A stretch of DNA of 64,000 nt. Origin: Vreelandella aquamarina. GTDB taxonomy: Bacteria; Pseudomonadota; Gammaproteobacteria; Pseudomonadales; Halomonadaceae. A model generated the notes under the pieces. It had not been told where the DNA came from and did not search any database. It saw only the letters and a program-made list of their open reading frames with translations. Both the position numbers and the translations under genes were made by a program. The stretch is taken from positions 27,776 through 91,775 of the forward strand of contig NZ_FODB01000004.1 in assembly GCF_900110265.1 (NCBI RefSeq), written 5' to 3'. Of the stretch, positions 26,225-35,720 are shown piece by piece; the stretch's first letter is position 1, and each line of letters opens with the position of its first letter.

Positions 26225-26839
26225 ATGGCCCGTCCTAGACAGCATGCGCCCGATGCCCTCCATGCGCAGGTCATGCACGCTTGTGATGAGTGGTTGGCTA
26301 AGCAGCCAGTCCATGGTTTATCACTACGTGCCCTGGCCAGAGAGGTGGGCTGTGCGCCCAGTACGCTGCTAAAACTATACGGCAGCTTTAATAATTTATT
26401 GCAGCATGTCAACGTCGAAACCCTCGCGCGTTTGCAGCATACCATTACCAGCCTGGCCGAAGACGACCCCGAGCCGTGGTTGCGCGCCTTAGCGGATGCC
26501 TATTGGCGGTTTGCGGAGCAAGACTGCTACCGCTGGCAGCTGCTGTTTGACTACCCGCTCGCCCAGGAAGGGGAGTTGGGCCAGCGCCAGAGCGACCTGA
26601 TTGAAGCCCTGTTTACCCAGGTGGAGACATCGTTAAAGCAGTATCAACCTGCGCTGGATGACCTGGAAGCACGCTGCCTTGGCCGTACCTTGTGGGGCAG
26701 CGTTCACGGCTTGGTGCAGCTTGGCTTGAACGAGCGGCTAGGCTACTGGCAAGGGCAGCAACTCAAAGTCGATGAACTATTGGATCAACTCATGAGCACC
26801 GTGCTGGCCGGGTTGCGACACCGGGAGGCGGTGACGTGA
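26225..26839 (+). CDS. TetR/AcrR-family transcriptional regulator
   Basis: 204 residues. The N-terminal HTH reads SLRALAREVGCAPSTLLKLYGSFNNLL, and the C-terminal ligand domain contains RCLGRTLWGSVHGLVQLGL, the WHG-type signature. The next gene, an acyltransferase, starts inside its stop codon (GTGA), so the regulator probably controls a small lipid-related unit including itself. The ligand is unknown. Confidence 0.88.
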   Translation: MARPRQHAPDALHAQVMHACDEWLAKQPVHGLSLRALAREVGCAPSTLLKLYGSFNNLLQHVNVETLARLQHTITSLAEDDPEPWLRALADAYWRFAEQDCYRWQLLFDYPLAQEGELGQRQSDLIEALFTQVETSLKQYQPALDDLEARCLGRTLWGSVHGLVQLGLNERLGYWQGQQLKVDELLDQLMSTVLAGLRHREAVT

Positions 26840-27516
26840 CATGGGGAATCAAAACCACCCGCTGCTTGCTGCGCCGCGTGATCTACGTGGCCATGCGCGT
26901 TTGCTACCGGCTGTCGGTGCATGGCCAAGGGCACGTACCCAAACGGGGCGCTGCGTTGGTCGTCTGTAACCACGTTAGCTTTATGGACGCGTTGGTGCTG
27001 GGCGGTGGAAGCCCTAGGTCGCTACGGTTTGTGATGGATCAGCCCATCTTCGAATCCCGCTGGCTGAAGTGGTGGTTTCAACTGGTCGGAGCGATTCCGG
27101 TCGAATCGGAACGCCATAGCCCGGGAGCGCTGCGGCGCACCCTGGATGAAGTGAGCAAGGCGCTGCGTGAGGGCGATGTCGTGATGGTGTTTCCGGAAGG
27201 GCGCTTAACCCCAGATGGCGACATTCATACCTTTCGCCGTGGGCTCGAAACCATTCTCGCCCGAGACAACGTGCCAGTAATTCCGGCAGGCTTGGCGGGG
27301 CTCTGGGGGTCGTGGACCTCCCACTACGGCGGCAAAGCACTAAAGAAGTGGCCTTCGCGGTTTAGAGCGCCAGTGAGCCTGCACTTTGGTCCGCCCATTT
27401 TAGTGCATGAAGTCGAGGGTGTGGCGTTAAGGCGCTTCTTGGAGCAGCGGGTTAGGGCATTGAAGGCCGCGGGCGATAGCGAGATCGCCCGTTGCCAGTC
27501 GCGACAGCAGGATTAG
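26836..27516 (+). CDS. 1-acyl-sn-glycerol-3-phosphate acyltransferase family protein
   Basis: 226 residues. PlsC-type acyltransferase motifs: NHVSFMDAL (His-x4-Asp catalytic pair), FPEGRLTPDGD (substrate binding) and VIPAGLAGLWGS. It would acylate lysophosphatidate or a related lysolipid at the inner membrane; it is shorter than many canonical PlsC proteins and may be an accessory acyltransferase. The GTG start overlaps the tetR stop. Its stop codon overlaps that of the convergent CorB-like gene. Confidence 0.85.
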   Translation: MTWGIKTTRCLLRRVIYVAMRVCYRLSVHGQGHVPKRGAALVVCNHVSFMDALVLGGGSPRSLRFVMDQPIFESRWLKWWFQLVGAIPVESERHSPGALRRTLDEVSKALREGDVVMVFPEGRLTPDGDIHTFRRGLETILARDNVPVIPAGLAGLWGSWTSHYGGKALKKWPSRFRAPVSLHFGPPILVHEVEGVALRRFLEQRVRALKAAGDSEIARCQSRQQD

Positions 27517-28787
27517 CGGCGGGGCAAGCGCAGCTTTTGCCAGCAGCGCGCTGAGGTGATCAGGTTATCGCGAATTTCCAGAATCTCCATCCGCGTGTTG
27601 CCGATCTGCAGGCAGGCTGGGCCTTCTGGGAAAGCTTCTAAGTGCTCAAGAATTAACCCGTTTAACGTCTTTGGGCCGTCGGTCGGCAGTTGCCACCCCA
27701 GCATCTTATTGATCTCACGAATGTTAGCCGTGCCTTCAATGACATGGCTACCATCATCCTGCTGGTGAATCTCGTCATCTTCGGAAACGTCGGTGGTGAA
27801 CTCGCCGACGATCTCTTCGAGAATATCCTCAAGTGTCACCAGCCCCTCTACATCGCCGTACTCATCCACCACGATGCCGATCCGCCGCTTCTGCTTTTGA
27901 AAATTCAGCAGCTGGGTATGCAGCGGTGTGGATTCGGGAATGAAGTAGGGCTCGCGTGCCTCTTGAACAATCGCCGCTTTAGTGACTTCGCTGCGGGATA
28001 AAAAGCGCGCCGCGTTGCGCAGGTGCAGCATGCCAATAATGTTGTTGATATCGCCCTTATAGACCGGCAGGCGTGTGTGCTGGCTGGTGCGGATCTGGGT
28101 CAGAATATCTTCCAGCGAGTCGTCCAGGTCGATGCCCAATACTTCATGGCGGGGCACCATGATGTCGTTCACCGTCACGTTCTCAAGATCCAGAATCGAC
28201 AGCAGCATGGCGCGGTGGCGATAGGGAATCAGCGTACCCGCTTCATGTACCACGGTGCGCAGCTCATCACGGGTCAGGCTATCGCCGCCGTTATCCACGC
28301 TTTTCACGCCAATCAGCCTTAGCAGACCGTTCGACATCACATTGACCAGCCATACCAAGGGGTAGAGTAGCTTTAGCAGCGGCTCCAGGGCGTAGGAGGT
28401 GGGGTAAGCAATGCGCTCAGGCTTGATGGCCGCGTAGGTTTTGGGTGTAACTTCCGCGAAAATCAGAATAGTGATGGTGAGCAACGCGGTGGAAATAGCC
28501 GGGCCGGACACATCGCCAAAAAAGTGGATGGCAATAATCGTGGCAATGGAGGCTGCCAAGTTATTGACGAAGTTATTGCCAATCAGAATAACGCCAATGA
28601 GTCGATCAGGGCGGGTGAGCAAGCGCATCACGCGCTTGGCGCTACGGTCGCCGCTGTTGGCTTGGTGGCTAAGTCGATAGCGGTTGATCGACATCATGCC
28701 CGTTTCAGAACTAGAGAAGAAGGCAGACAGCAGGATGAGTAAGGCTAGCAGGCCGAACAGTAACCCCAGAGGGAAGTCGTCGCTCAA
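27513..28787 (-). CDS. HlyC/CorC (CorB/YfjD-type) CNNM-family membrane protein
   Basis: 424 residues: an N-terminal DUF21/CNNM membrane domain with 4 hydrophobic segments (about 1-150), two CBS domains (about 200-320; DIMVPRHEVLGID, IVVDEYGDVEGLVTLEDILEEIVGE) and a C-terminal CorC_HlyC domain. Probably linked to magnesium/cobalt efflux or resistance. The start is TTG at 28787, with AGGAA eight bases before it. Together with ypjD and ffh it reproduces the gene neighbourhood known in E. coli. Confidence 0.9.
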   Translation of the reverse strand: MSDDFPLGLLFGLLALLILLSAFFSSSETGMMSINRYRLSHQANSGDRSAKRVMRLLTRPDRLIGVILIGNNFVNNLAASIATIIAIHFFGDVSGPAISTALLTITILIFAEVTPKTYAAIKPERIAYPTSYALEPLLKLLYPLVWLVNVMSNGLLRLIGVKSVDNGGDSLTRDELRTVVHEAGTLIPYRHRAMLLSILDLENVTVNDIMVPRHEVLGIDLDDSLEDILTQIRTSQHTRLPVYKGDINNIIGMLHLRNAARFLSRSEVTKAAIVQEAREPYFIPESTPLHTQLLNFQKQKRRIGIVVDEYGDVEGLVTLEDILEEIVGEFTTDVSEDDEIHQQDDGSHVIEGTANIREINKMLGWQLPTDGPKTLNGLILEHLEAFPEGPACLQIGNTRMEILEIRDNLITSARCWQKLRLPRR

Positions 28788-28889
28788 GTCGAAAGTTCCT
28801 TTATGGCGTATTAAGCTCGATTTTTAGAAGCATGGCAGTGGCGTGTCAAGCGCGCGTTTACTAACGCGATCACCACTAAGCCCGCAGGC

Positions 28890-29699
28890 TTAGCGGTTAA
28901 GCAGAATTTCCAGCACGAATTTACTACCAAAGTAGGCCAGCAGCAGAAGGGCACAGCCACCGAGGGTCCAGCGCACGGCACGCATGCCGCGCCAGCCAAA
29001 ACGGTAGCGGCCCACCAGTAGCGTGGTGAAAATGATCCAGGCGCCCAGTGAGAGAACAGTTTTATGAACCAAGTGCTGAGCAAACAGGTTATCGAGGAAG
29101 ATTAAGCCGCTGATAATTGAGAGTGTCAGCAGCACAATGCCTGCCCAGACCAGTTCAAACAGCACCCGCTCCATGGTGGTCAGCGGTGGCAGCGACTGAA
29201 CGATTCCGCGAATATGGTGGTGACGCAGCGCCTGGTTTTGCAATCCCACCAGCACCGCTTGCACGGCGGCAATGGCGAGCACGGCAAACGCCAGAGCAGA
29301 GCTCACGGCATGCAGCAAAATACCCGGTGTTAAGCCGCTATGGCTGCCCTGGCTAGGCAGCCAAGTGGCCACAATCAGGGCAATGCCAGCAAGTGGAAAC
29401 AGCGCGATGCCCGCATTAAGCACTGGCTTGAATAGGCTGGCCACCAGCACCACATTCACCGCCACCGCCATCAATAACGTGGCACTGGTGGTAAAGCCGG
29501 GCAGCAGCCCCGGTGATTCCCCCACCAACTGCACGACCACGGGAATATGCAACAGTAGGCCCAGCGCGCCTAGCAGACGTACCATGCCCTGGCGGGGAGG
29601 CACCCGGCGAAACAGCGTCATGCCCTGCCAAATGGCAGCGGCGACATAGAGTATAAAAGCGATCGTGGCGAACGGGAGCGCCTGCATGATGCTATCCAT
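28890..29699 (-). CDS. ypjD: CcsA/HemX-like inner membrane protein YpjD
   Basis: 269 residues with eight hydrophobic helices of the cytochrome c assembly (CcsA) family, including a region around HKTVLSLGAWIIFTTLLVGRYRFGWRG. The precise function is unclear; relatives handle haem at the membrane. Divergent from ffh. The ATG at 29687 (MQALPF) has a somewhat better ribosome site and may be the true start. Confidence 0.88.
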   Translation of the reverse strand: MDSIMQALPFATIAFILYVAAAIWQGMTLFRRVPPRQGMVRLLGALGLLLHIPVVVQLVGESPGLLPGFTTSATLLMAVAVNVVLVASLFKPVLNAGIALFPLAGIALIVATWLPSQGSHSGLTPGILLHAVSSALAFAVLAIAAVQAVLVGLQNQALRHHHIRGIVQSLPPLTTMERVLFELVWAGIVLLTLSIISGLIFLDNLFAQHLVHKTVLSLGAWIIFTTLLVGRYRFGWRGMRAVRWTLGGCALLLLAYFGSKFVLEILLNR

Positions 29700-29959
29700 G
29701 CGCCTTGCAGCGCGTTGTTGAGAAGAATAGGGTCAGAACAGCGCCTGTATCCGAGTGGCAATACCTCCCAGTCAGGACGCCTCAATGTATTTTCCGGTCA
29801 TCTAGATCGGCCCGCCTACTATAACCAATCAAGGCGGCGTCGCACAGCCATCGAGCGCCAACGCTGACGCCCATGGAGACTCAGGCCGCGAGCGCGTATA
29901 ATCTCGGCCACATTCGTCCGGTGAATACGCCCGGCGACAGCGACGGAGGCAGAGGCCCC

Positions 29960-31372
29960 ATGTTTCAGAATCTGAGCGAGCGTCTTTCCCAGACGCTGAA
30001 GTCGATCAAAGGCCAAGCACGGCTAACCGACGACAATATCAAAGATACCCTACGTGAAGTACGCAAAGCGCTGCTTGAGGCAGACGTAGCGCTACCGGTA
30101 GTTAAAGCCTTTATTGAGCGGGTGCGCGAGCGTGCGGTCGGCCAAGAGGTGTCGAAAAGCCTCTCGCCGGGCCAGCAGTTCGTCAAAATCGTCCAGCAAG
30201 AGCTGGAAGCGATTATGGGCGAGGCCAATGAAGGCCTTGGCCTAAAAGGCTCTCCCGCTGTCGTGCTGATGGCCGGTTTGCAGGGGGCGGGTAAAACCAC
30301 CTCCGTCGCCAAGCTGGCCCGCTACCTGCGCGAGCGCGAAAAGAAAAAAGTGCTGGTGGTCTCGGCAGACGTCTACCGTCCGGCGGCCATCGACCAGCTT
30401 GAAACCCTGGCGAAAGAGGTTCAGGTCGACTTCTTTCCCTCCCGCTCTGATCAGAAGCCGGTCGACATCGCCAACGCGGCCATCAAGCACGCTAAAATTC
30501 AGTTCCACGACGTAGTGCTAGTCGATACTGCAGGCCGCCTTGCCATCGATGAAACGATGATGGCGGAAATTCAGGCACTGCATAAGGCGGTTTCTCCCCA
30601 AGAAACGCTGTTTGTTGTCGATGCCATGACTGGCCAGGATGCGGTAAATACCGCCAAGGCGTTCAATGAAGCGCTGCCCTTGACCGGTGTGATCCTGACC
30701 AAGGCTGATGGTGATGCAAGGGGTGGTGCTGCACTGTCTGTCCGTCATGTCACGGGTAAGCCGATCAAGTTTATGGGGGTTGGTGAAAAGGTCGATGCGC
30801 TAGAGCCTTTCCACCCCGACCGGGTCGCGTCTCGAATTCTTGGTATGGGCGACATGCTGTCGCTGATCGAAGAAGCCGAGCGCACGGTGGATAAAGACAA
30901 GGCCGCCAAGCTTGCCAGTAAGGTGAAGAAGGGCGATGGCTTTGATCTTGAGGACTTCCGTGACCAGCTTCAGCAGCTCAAGAAAATGGGCGGCATGGGC
31001 GGCCTGCTCGGCAAACTGCCGGGCATGGGCCAAATGGCCGAACTGGCGCAAGGCCCCGGCCCTGAGAAGGAGCTAGGCAAGCTAGAAGCGCTGATCAACT
31101 CCATGACGCCCAAAGAGCGCCGCAAGCCCGACATCATTAACGGTTCGCGCAAACGCCGCATAGCAGCGGGGGCGGGCCTGCAGGTGCCTGACTTGAACCG
31201 CCTGCTAAAGCAGCACAAGCAGATGCAGAAGATGATGAAGAAAGCGGGCAAGAAAGGTGGCATGCAGAAAATGATGCGCGGTATGTCGGGCATGATGGGT
31301 GGCGGCGGCGGCCCGGGTGGCCCCGGTGGTATGGGCGGCATGGGTGGTCCTGGCGGCTTACCCTGGCGCTAA
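29960..31372 (+). CDS. ffh: Signal recognition particle GTPase Ffh
   Basis: Binds signal sequences of nascent membrane proteins together with 4.5S RNA and docks on FtsY. 470 residues: N domain, G domain (GLQGAGKTTSVAKLA, DTAGRLAIDE, TKADGDARGG) and a methionine-rich M domain from about 300 (GGMGGLLGKLPGMGQMAELA, SRKRRIAAGAG). It ends in a Gly/Met-rich tail. ATG 29960 is the family start, with GGAGGC upstream; the frame is open further. Confidence 0.97.
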   Translation: MFQNLSERLSQTLKSIKGQARLTDDNIKDTLREVRKALLEADVALPVVKAFIERVRERAVGQEVSKSLSPGQQFVKIVQQELEAIMGEANEGLGLKGSPAVVLMAGLQGAGKTTSVAKLARYLREREKKKVLVVSADVYRPAAIDQLETLAKEVQVDFFPSRSDQKPVDIANAAIKHAKIQFHDVVLVDTAGRLAIDETMMAEIQALHKAVSPQETLFVVDAMTGQDAVNTAKAFNEALPLTGVILTKADGDARGGAALSVRHVTGKPIKFMGVGEKVDALEPFHPDRVASRILGMGDMLSLIEEAERTVDKDKAAKLASKVKKGDGFDLEDFRDQLQQLKKMGGMGGLLGKLPGMGQMAELAQGPGPEKELGKLEALINSMTPKERRKPDIINGSRKRRIAAGAGLQVPDLNRLLKQHKQMQKMMKKAGKKGGMQKMMRGMSGMMGGGGGPGGPGGMGGMGGPGGLPWR

Positions 31373-31442
31373 ATGGTACCTGTCGTCGCGTTCTGATGCG
31401 CTTGGTAAGGTTGACGACCTGTGAGTTTTCTGGCTGTCAGGC

Positions 31443-31471
31443 TTTCCAAGCCGAGCGCATTTGCGTAGAAT
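31443..31471 (+). promoter_or_regulatory. Candidate promoter of the rpsP operon
   Basis: TTTCCA (31443-31448), a 17-bp spacer and TAGAAT (31466-31471), followed by a GC-rich discriminator. It resembles the tRNA-fMet promoter in the same window, and would give a leader of about 190 nt before rpsP. No ORF or clear riboswitch is seen in 31373-31666; a short palindrome GCTTATATAAGC is at 31561-31572. Confidence 0.6.
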
Positions 31472-31666
31472 GCGGCCTCTTCATGCGTGGGTGTTGGCAA
31501 AATGTGCGTTAGCACGGCCCCAATACTTGCCAATGAAGGTCCTGATGGTGTGTCGCCTTGGCTTATATAAGCAGGTGGTGCGCCAAGAAAACAGTATGAC
31601 GAGTGTTCTGATAGCGGTTTGCGCTATGCCCCACTCTCGTAACCTCAACCGAAGGATAGTTATCGT

Positions 31667-31915
31667 ATGGTTACCATTCGTTTGGCACGTGGTGGCGCCA
31701 AAAAGCGTCCCTTTTATCACCTGACTGTTACCGATTCTCGCAACGCCCGTGATGGCCGTTTCATCGAGCGTATCGGCTTCTTCAATCCGGTTGCCCGTGG
31801 TCAAGAAGAGCGTCTGCGTGTTGATCTGGATCGCGTTACTCACTGGCAGAGCCAAGGCGCCCAGCTGTCTGGTCGTGTTGCTGAGCTGGTTAAAGAAGCG
31901 CGCAAGCAGGCCTAA
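31667..31915 (+). CDS. rpsP: 30S ribosomal protein S16
   Basis: 82 residues, complete, with the typical [29 protein letters not shown] start in the family form. First gene of the rpsP-rimM-trmD-rplS block. AAGGATAG precedes the ATG. Confidence 0.98.
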   Translation: MVTIRLARGGAKKRPFYHLTVTDSRNARDGRFIERIGFFNPVARGQEERLRVDLDRVTHWQSQGAQLSGRVAELVKEARKQA

Positions 31916-31973
31916 GCCTGTTGCCCGTCGCAAGTCATAGCAATAGATGCTGTTGTAGCTGGAGTGGTCGTCA

Positions 31974-32519
31974 ATGACGCGTTTTAACACTAGCCATACT
32001 GACGACACACATGTGGTGCTTGGTAAGCTAACTAGCCCTCACGGGATTAAAGGTTGGCTGAAGGTGTACTCCTATACCAACCCCATGGACAGCATTCTAG
32101 AGTACCCTGAGTGGTGGGTGCGCCAAGGGGAAACCCTCACGCGTATGACCGTGGTTCAGGGGAGTCGGCAAGGTAAAGGGTTGGTGGTGCAGTTAAAAGG
32201 TGTGGATGACCGAACGGCAGCCGAAGCGCTGGCGCAAGCGGATATCCTGATGCCGAAAGAGTCACTGCCCGAGCTTTCCGACGATGAGTATTACTGGCAT
32301 GAGCTTGAGGGCCTTACTGTCTTCACTCGGTCAGGCGAACGGTTAGGGCAGGTCAGCTACCTGTTCGAGACCGGCGCGAACGATGTCATGGTGGTACGCG
32401 GTGATAACGACGCAATCGACAAGCGCGAGCGGCTGTTACCCTTTTTGCCTGATGATGTGATCGTTGAGATCGACCTGGAAGATGGCCGTATGGTGGTCGA
32501 CTGGGATCCTGAGTTCTGA
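31974..32519 (+). CDS. rimM: Ribosome maturation factor RimM
   Basis: Assists assembly of the 30S head near S19. 181 residues: RimM N-terminal barrel ([22 protein letters not shown]) and a C-terminal PRC-barrel ([27 protein letters not shown]). The last base overlaps the first base of trmD (TGATG). Confidence 0.96.
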   Translation: MTRFNTSHTDDTHVVLGKLTSPHGIKGWLKVYSYTNPMDSILEYPEWWVRQGETLTRMTVVQGSRQGKGLVVQLKGVDDRTAAEALAQADILMPKESLPELSDDEYYWHELEGLTVFTRSGERLGQVSYLFETGANDVMVVRGDNDAIDKRERLLPFLPDDVIVEIDLEDGRMVVDWDPEF

Positions 32520-33373
32520 TGAGCCAAGACGCTTTGAACGAACGGTCAGCGGACGATCCAGCGGTGCTCGAAGAGGGCGCGACAGACGTACCGGCGATGT
32601 GGATTGGCGTGGTATCGCTGTTTCCCGACATGTTCGATGCGATAACCCAGCAAGGTGTGATCGGTCGAGCGGTAGAGAAGCAGCGCATTGCCCTTGAGTT
32701 CTGGAATCCGCGTGATTATGCCACCGACCGCCACCGCAGCGTGGACGATCGCCCCTATGGCGGCGGCCCCGGTATGCTAATGAAGGTAGACACCCTCCGG
32801 GCGGCTATCTTTGATGCTCGCCAACGTGCCGAGCAGGCAACCGGTCTCACGCCGACGGTGATCTACCTATCGCCCCAAGGGCGCCGGTTAGATCAGCAGG
32901 GCGTTCAAGTGCTCGCCTCGGCAGGCCCTCTTGTAGTGGTTGCCGGGCGCTATGAAGGCATTGATGAGCGCGTGGTGGAGAGTGACATCGATGAAGAGTG
33001 GTCGATTGGCGACTATGTGCTGAGCGGCGGCGAGTTGCCCGCGATGGTGCTGATCGACGCAGCGGCAAGGCTGGTACCCGGCGTGCTGGGCCACCAGGAT
33101 TCCGCTATCGAAGACTCGTTTAATGACGGCTTGTTAGACTGCCCGCACTATACCCGTCCTGAAGTCATCGACGGGCGCCGAGTGCCTGAGGTGCTGCTAA
33201 GCGGAAATCATGCAGCCATCAAGCGCTGGCGGTTAAAGCAGTCGCTGGGGCGTACCTGGCAGCGTCGTCCTGATCTGTTAGCAGGGCGAACCCTTAACGC
33301 CGAGCAGCAAGTGCTGCTAGACGAGTTTATCGAGGAACACGCTCTGTCCGCTACGTTGGGTAAAGCGGAGTAG
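32519..33373 (+). CDS. trmD: tRNA (guanine-37-N1)-methyltransferase
   Basis: Methylates G37 of tRNAs reading codons with G at position 1 and prevents frameshifting. 284 residues: [14 protein letters not shown] start, [21 protein letters not shown] and the trefoil-knot motif [15 protein letters not shown]. An N-terminal extension of about 25 residues precedes the usual start, so initiation further in is possible. Confidence 0.97.
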   Translation: MSQDALNERSADDPAVLEEGATDVPAMWIGVVSLFPDMFDAITQQGVIGRAVEKQRIALEFWNPRDYATDRHRSVDDRPYGGGPGMLMKVDTLRAAIFDARQRAEQATGLTPTVIYLSPQGRRLDQQGVQVLASAGPLVVVAGRYEGIDERVVESDIDEEWSIGDYVLSGGELPAMVLIDAAARLVPGVLGHQDSAIEDSFNDGLLDCPHYTRPEVIDGRRVPEVLLSGNHAAIKRWRLKQSLGRTWQRRPDLLAGRTLNAEQQVLLDEFIEEHALSATLGKAE

Positions 33374-33525
33374 GCAGAGCGGCGGTGCAGGACGGATACG
33401 GTAGTAAGCTTACGTACCTGCGTCACCCATAACGACTCCCGCGTAGCTCGCTTCGAGCGCCGGGATCACGGTTTGCCCCTTCCACGACTGCGTGGCAAGC
33501 CATTACGTTATTTAGGAGTATGAAG

Positions 33526-33882
33526 ATGAGCAGCAAGAACAAGGTGATCCAGGCGATCGAAGCCGAGCAAATGAGCAAAGAGATTCCTGCTTTTGCACCG
33601 GGCGACACCATCGTCGTTCAGGTTAAAGTAAAAGAAGGTACTCGTGAGCGTCTGCAGGCGTTTGAAGGTGTGGTCATCGGTAAGCGTAACCGCGGCCTGA
33701 ACTCCGCTTTCACCGTACGCAAAATCTCCCACGGTGTTGGCGTTGAGCGTACCTTCCAGACCTACAGCCCGCTGGTTGACTCTATCGAAGTCAAGCGTCG
33801 TGGTGACGTTCGTCAAGCCAAACTGTACTACCTGCGTGAGCGCAGCGGTAAGTCGGCGCGTATCAAGGAAAAACTGGCTTAA
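33526..33882 (+). CDS. rplS: 50S ribosomal protein L19
   Basis: 118 residues, aligning fully with E. coli L19 ([37 protein letters not shown]). Two in-frame ATGs exist; 33526 is chosen because AGGAG is seven bases away, while it nearly touches the ATG at 33520. Confidence 0.98.
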   Translation: MSSKNKVIQAIEAEQMSKEIPAFAPGDTIVVQVKVKEGTRERLQAFEGVVIGKRNRGLNSAFTVRKISHGVGVERTFQTYSPLVDSIEVKRRGDVRQAKLYYLRERSGKSARIKEKLA

Positions 33883-33921
33883 TCGCCACTTTTTTCACGG
33901 GCGCACGGCGCTCGGATACGG

Positions 33922-33960
33922 AAAACCCCGTCACCGCTTTGCGGGGCGGGGTTTTTGTTT
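33922..33960 (+). terminator. Rho-independent terminator after rplS
   Basis: A stem AAAACCCCG/CGGGGTTTT (33922-33930 with 33947-33955), an inner small hairpin, and a trailing T-run. It ends the rpsP-rplS block, before xerD. Confidence 0.9.
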
Positions 33961-33987
33961 GTCGCCTTGCAGGGAGACCGTTAGCCT

Positions 33988-34869
33988 ATGAGCGTGATTG
34001 ATGCTTATCTGGATGCTCTGTGGTTAGAGCAGGGAGCCAGCGACCATACGCTAGCGGCCTATCGGCGCGATTTAGCCGCTTGGCAGCAGCAGCTTGAACG
34101 CGATGATGAAACGCTGCTCACAGCCTCGCCAACGCGTTTTAGCACTTGGATGGAGCAGCGTCGCGAGCAAGGCTACCAACTGCGCAGCAACGCCAGAATG
34201 CTTTCGTCACTACGCAGTTTTTATCGCTGGGCACGGCTCTATGGACATATAGACAGCGACCCGCTGGCCAACGTGTCGCTCCCCAAAGTGCGCCCCAGCC
34301 TGCCCGATACGTTGGAAGAAGACGAGGTCGAGCGCCTGCTGCTGGCCCCGGATGTGGGCACGCCGCTGGGTGTGCGTGATCGCACCATGCTGGAGCTGCT
34401 CTACGCCTGTGGGCTGCGGGTGTCTGAGCTTGTTGGCCTGACCGGCGATGCAGTCAACTTGCGCCAGGGGGTGGTGCGCGTGCGCGGCAAAGGGGATAAA
34501 GACCGCCTAGTGCCCATGGGGGAGGAGGCCGCCGAGTGGCTAGCGCAGTACTTAAAAACGGCGCGGCCAGCGTTGATGCAGGACCCAACGCGCCCAGCGC
34601 TGTTCCCCGGGCGAGGCGATAACTCAATGACGCGGCAGACATTTTGGCACCGTATTAAAGCCCACGCCATCACGGCAGGAATATCGCGGCCGCTGTCGCC
34701 TCACACGTTGCGCCACGCATTCGCGACTCATTTATTGAATCATGGGGCTAATTTACGGGTCGTACAGCTGCTGTTAGGTCATAGCGACCTATCCACCACA
34801 CAAATTTATACTCACGTTGCCCAGGCGCGCCTGGAGCAACTGCATGCTGACCACCATCCACGAGGTTAA
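33988..34869 (+). CDS. xerD: Tyrosine recombinase XerD
   Basis: Resolves chromosome dimers at dif with XerC. 293 residues: an N-terminal SAM-like core-binding domain and a catalytic domain with Arg144, Lys168, His239, Arg242, His265 and nucleophile Tyr274 (SPHTLRHAFATHLL, LLGHSDLSTTQIYTHV). The position between rplS and dsbC is as in Pseudomonas and favours XerD over XerC or a mobile integrase. Confidence 0.95.
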   Translation: MSVIDAYLDALWLEQGASDHTLAAYRRDLAAWQQQLERDDETLLTASPTRFSTWMEQRREQGYQLRSNARMLSSLRSFYRWARLYGHIDSDPLANVSLPKVRPSLPDTLEEDEVERLLLAPDVGTPLGVRDRTMLELLYACGLRVSELVGLTGDAVNLRQGVVRVRGKGDKDRLVPMGEEAAEWLAQYLKTARPALMQDPTRPALFPGRGDNSMTRQTFWHRIKAHAITAGISRPLSPHTLRHAFATHLLNHGANLRVVQLLLGHSDLSTTQIYTHVAQARLEQLHADHHPRG

Positions 34870-34876
34870 TCAAAGA

Positions 34877-35635
34877 ATGCGCCAACGTATGCCCTCAGCT
34901 GCGAAATCCTGTGCCCCCTGGCTGGTGCTGGCGGGCAGTTTACTGCCTGCTTTTGCCTACGCCGATGATGTTGCCGAGCGCTTGGCTGAAAATTTACAGG
35001 TGAACGGCCAGCCGATGCCGGTAGAGCAGGTGAGCGCCACGCCGATGGAAGGGATCTATCATGTTCGTCTGGAGAGCGGTGAGTCGTTTTACTCCAATGC
35101 CGACGGTAGCCACTTTTTGGTAGGGGACCTCTACCAAAATGCGGATAATGGACTAGTGAATCTGACCGAGCAGTCCCGCAACCAAGAGCGAGCAGCGGCG
35201 CTGGCAGCGATTCCCGAGAGCGAGCGCGTCGTGTTTAGGGGCGTCGAGGAGCCCAAGGCCACGGTGGTGGTGTTTACCGACCCCACCTGCCCCTATTGCG
35301 AGCGCCTCCATGAGACCGTGCCCGAGCTCAACGAACGTGGGATTGCGGTACACTATCTCGCTTTTCCACGAGCTGGTATGGGCAGTGGCGCCGCTAACAC
35401 CCTCCAGCAAGTCTGGTGCTCTGATAACCGCAGTGAAGCGATGAATCAGGCTAAAGAGGGCCAGACGATTGCCGCAGAAGCCAGCTGCGATAACCCGGTG
35501 GCAGATCAGTACGCCTTGGGGCAAGCGCTAGGGGTGCAAGGCACGCCAGCTATTATCCTGCCCGATGGGCAAATGGTGCCTGGATTTGTACCCCCCGAGC
35601 GGCTCGTTGCCATGTTAGGCTTGGAAGATGAATAA
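34877..35635 (+). CDS. dsbC: Thiol:disulfide interchange protein DsbC
   Basis: Periplasmic disulfide isomerase. 252 residues from ATG 34877, with signal peptide to about residue 27 (SLLPAFAYA), DsbC dimerisation domain, then a thioredoxin fold with active site CPYC (DPTCPYCERLH) and the cis-proline loop GTPAI. An alternative ATG at 34844 has a better GGAG and would lengthen the n-region and overlap xerD. A second cysteine pair (WCSDN, ASCDNP) is typical of DsbC. Confidence 0.93.
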   Translation: MRQRMPSAAKSCAPWLVLAGSLLPAFAYADDVAERLAENLQVNGQPMPVEQVSATPMEGIYHVRLESGESFYSNADGSHFLVGDLYQNADNGLVNLTEQSRNQERAAALAAIPESERVVFRGVEEPKATVVVFTDPTCPYCERLHETVPELNERGIAVHYLAFPRAGMGSGAANTLQQVWCSDNRSEAMNQAKEGQTIAAEASCDNPVADQYALGQALGVQGTPAIILPDGQMVPGFVPPERLVAMLGLEDE

Positions 35636-35683
35636 CGTCACATAAGTGACGAACGGACACGCTGAGACACTGATTTAAGAAGC

Positions 35684-35699
35684 GGCACCCGCGGGTGCC
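35684..35699. repeat. 16-bp perfect palindrome upstream of hom
   Basis: GGCACCCG followed directly by CGGGTGCC, 21 bp before the hom start codon. There is no T-run, so it is not a standard terminator. It could be an mRNA hairpin near the ribosome site or a protein-binding site; neither can be decided. Confidence 0.5.
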
Positions 35700-35720
35700 C
35701 AACACGAAAGGGGAAGTATT

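Noticed and set aside
33988..34869. Tyrosine recombinase as a mobile-element integrase
   Set aside because: Length, catalytic motifs and position between rplS and dsbC identify chromosomal XerD.
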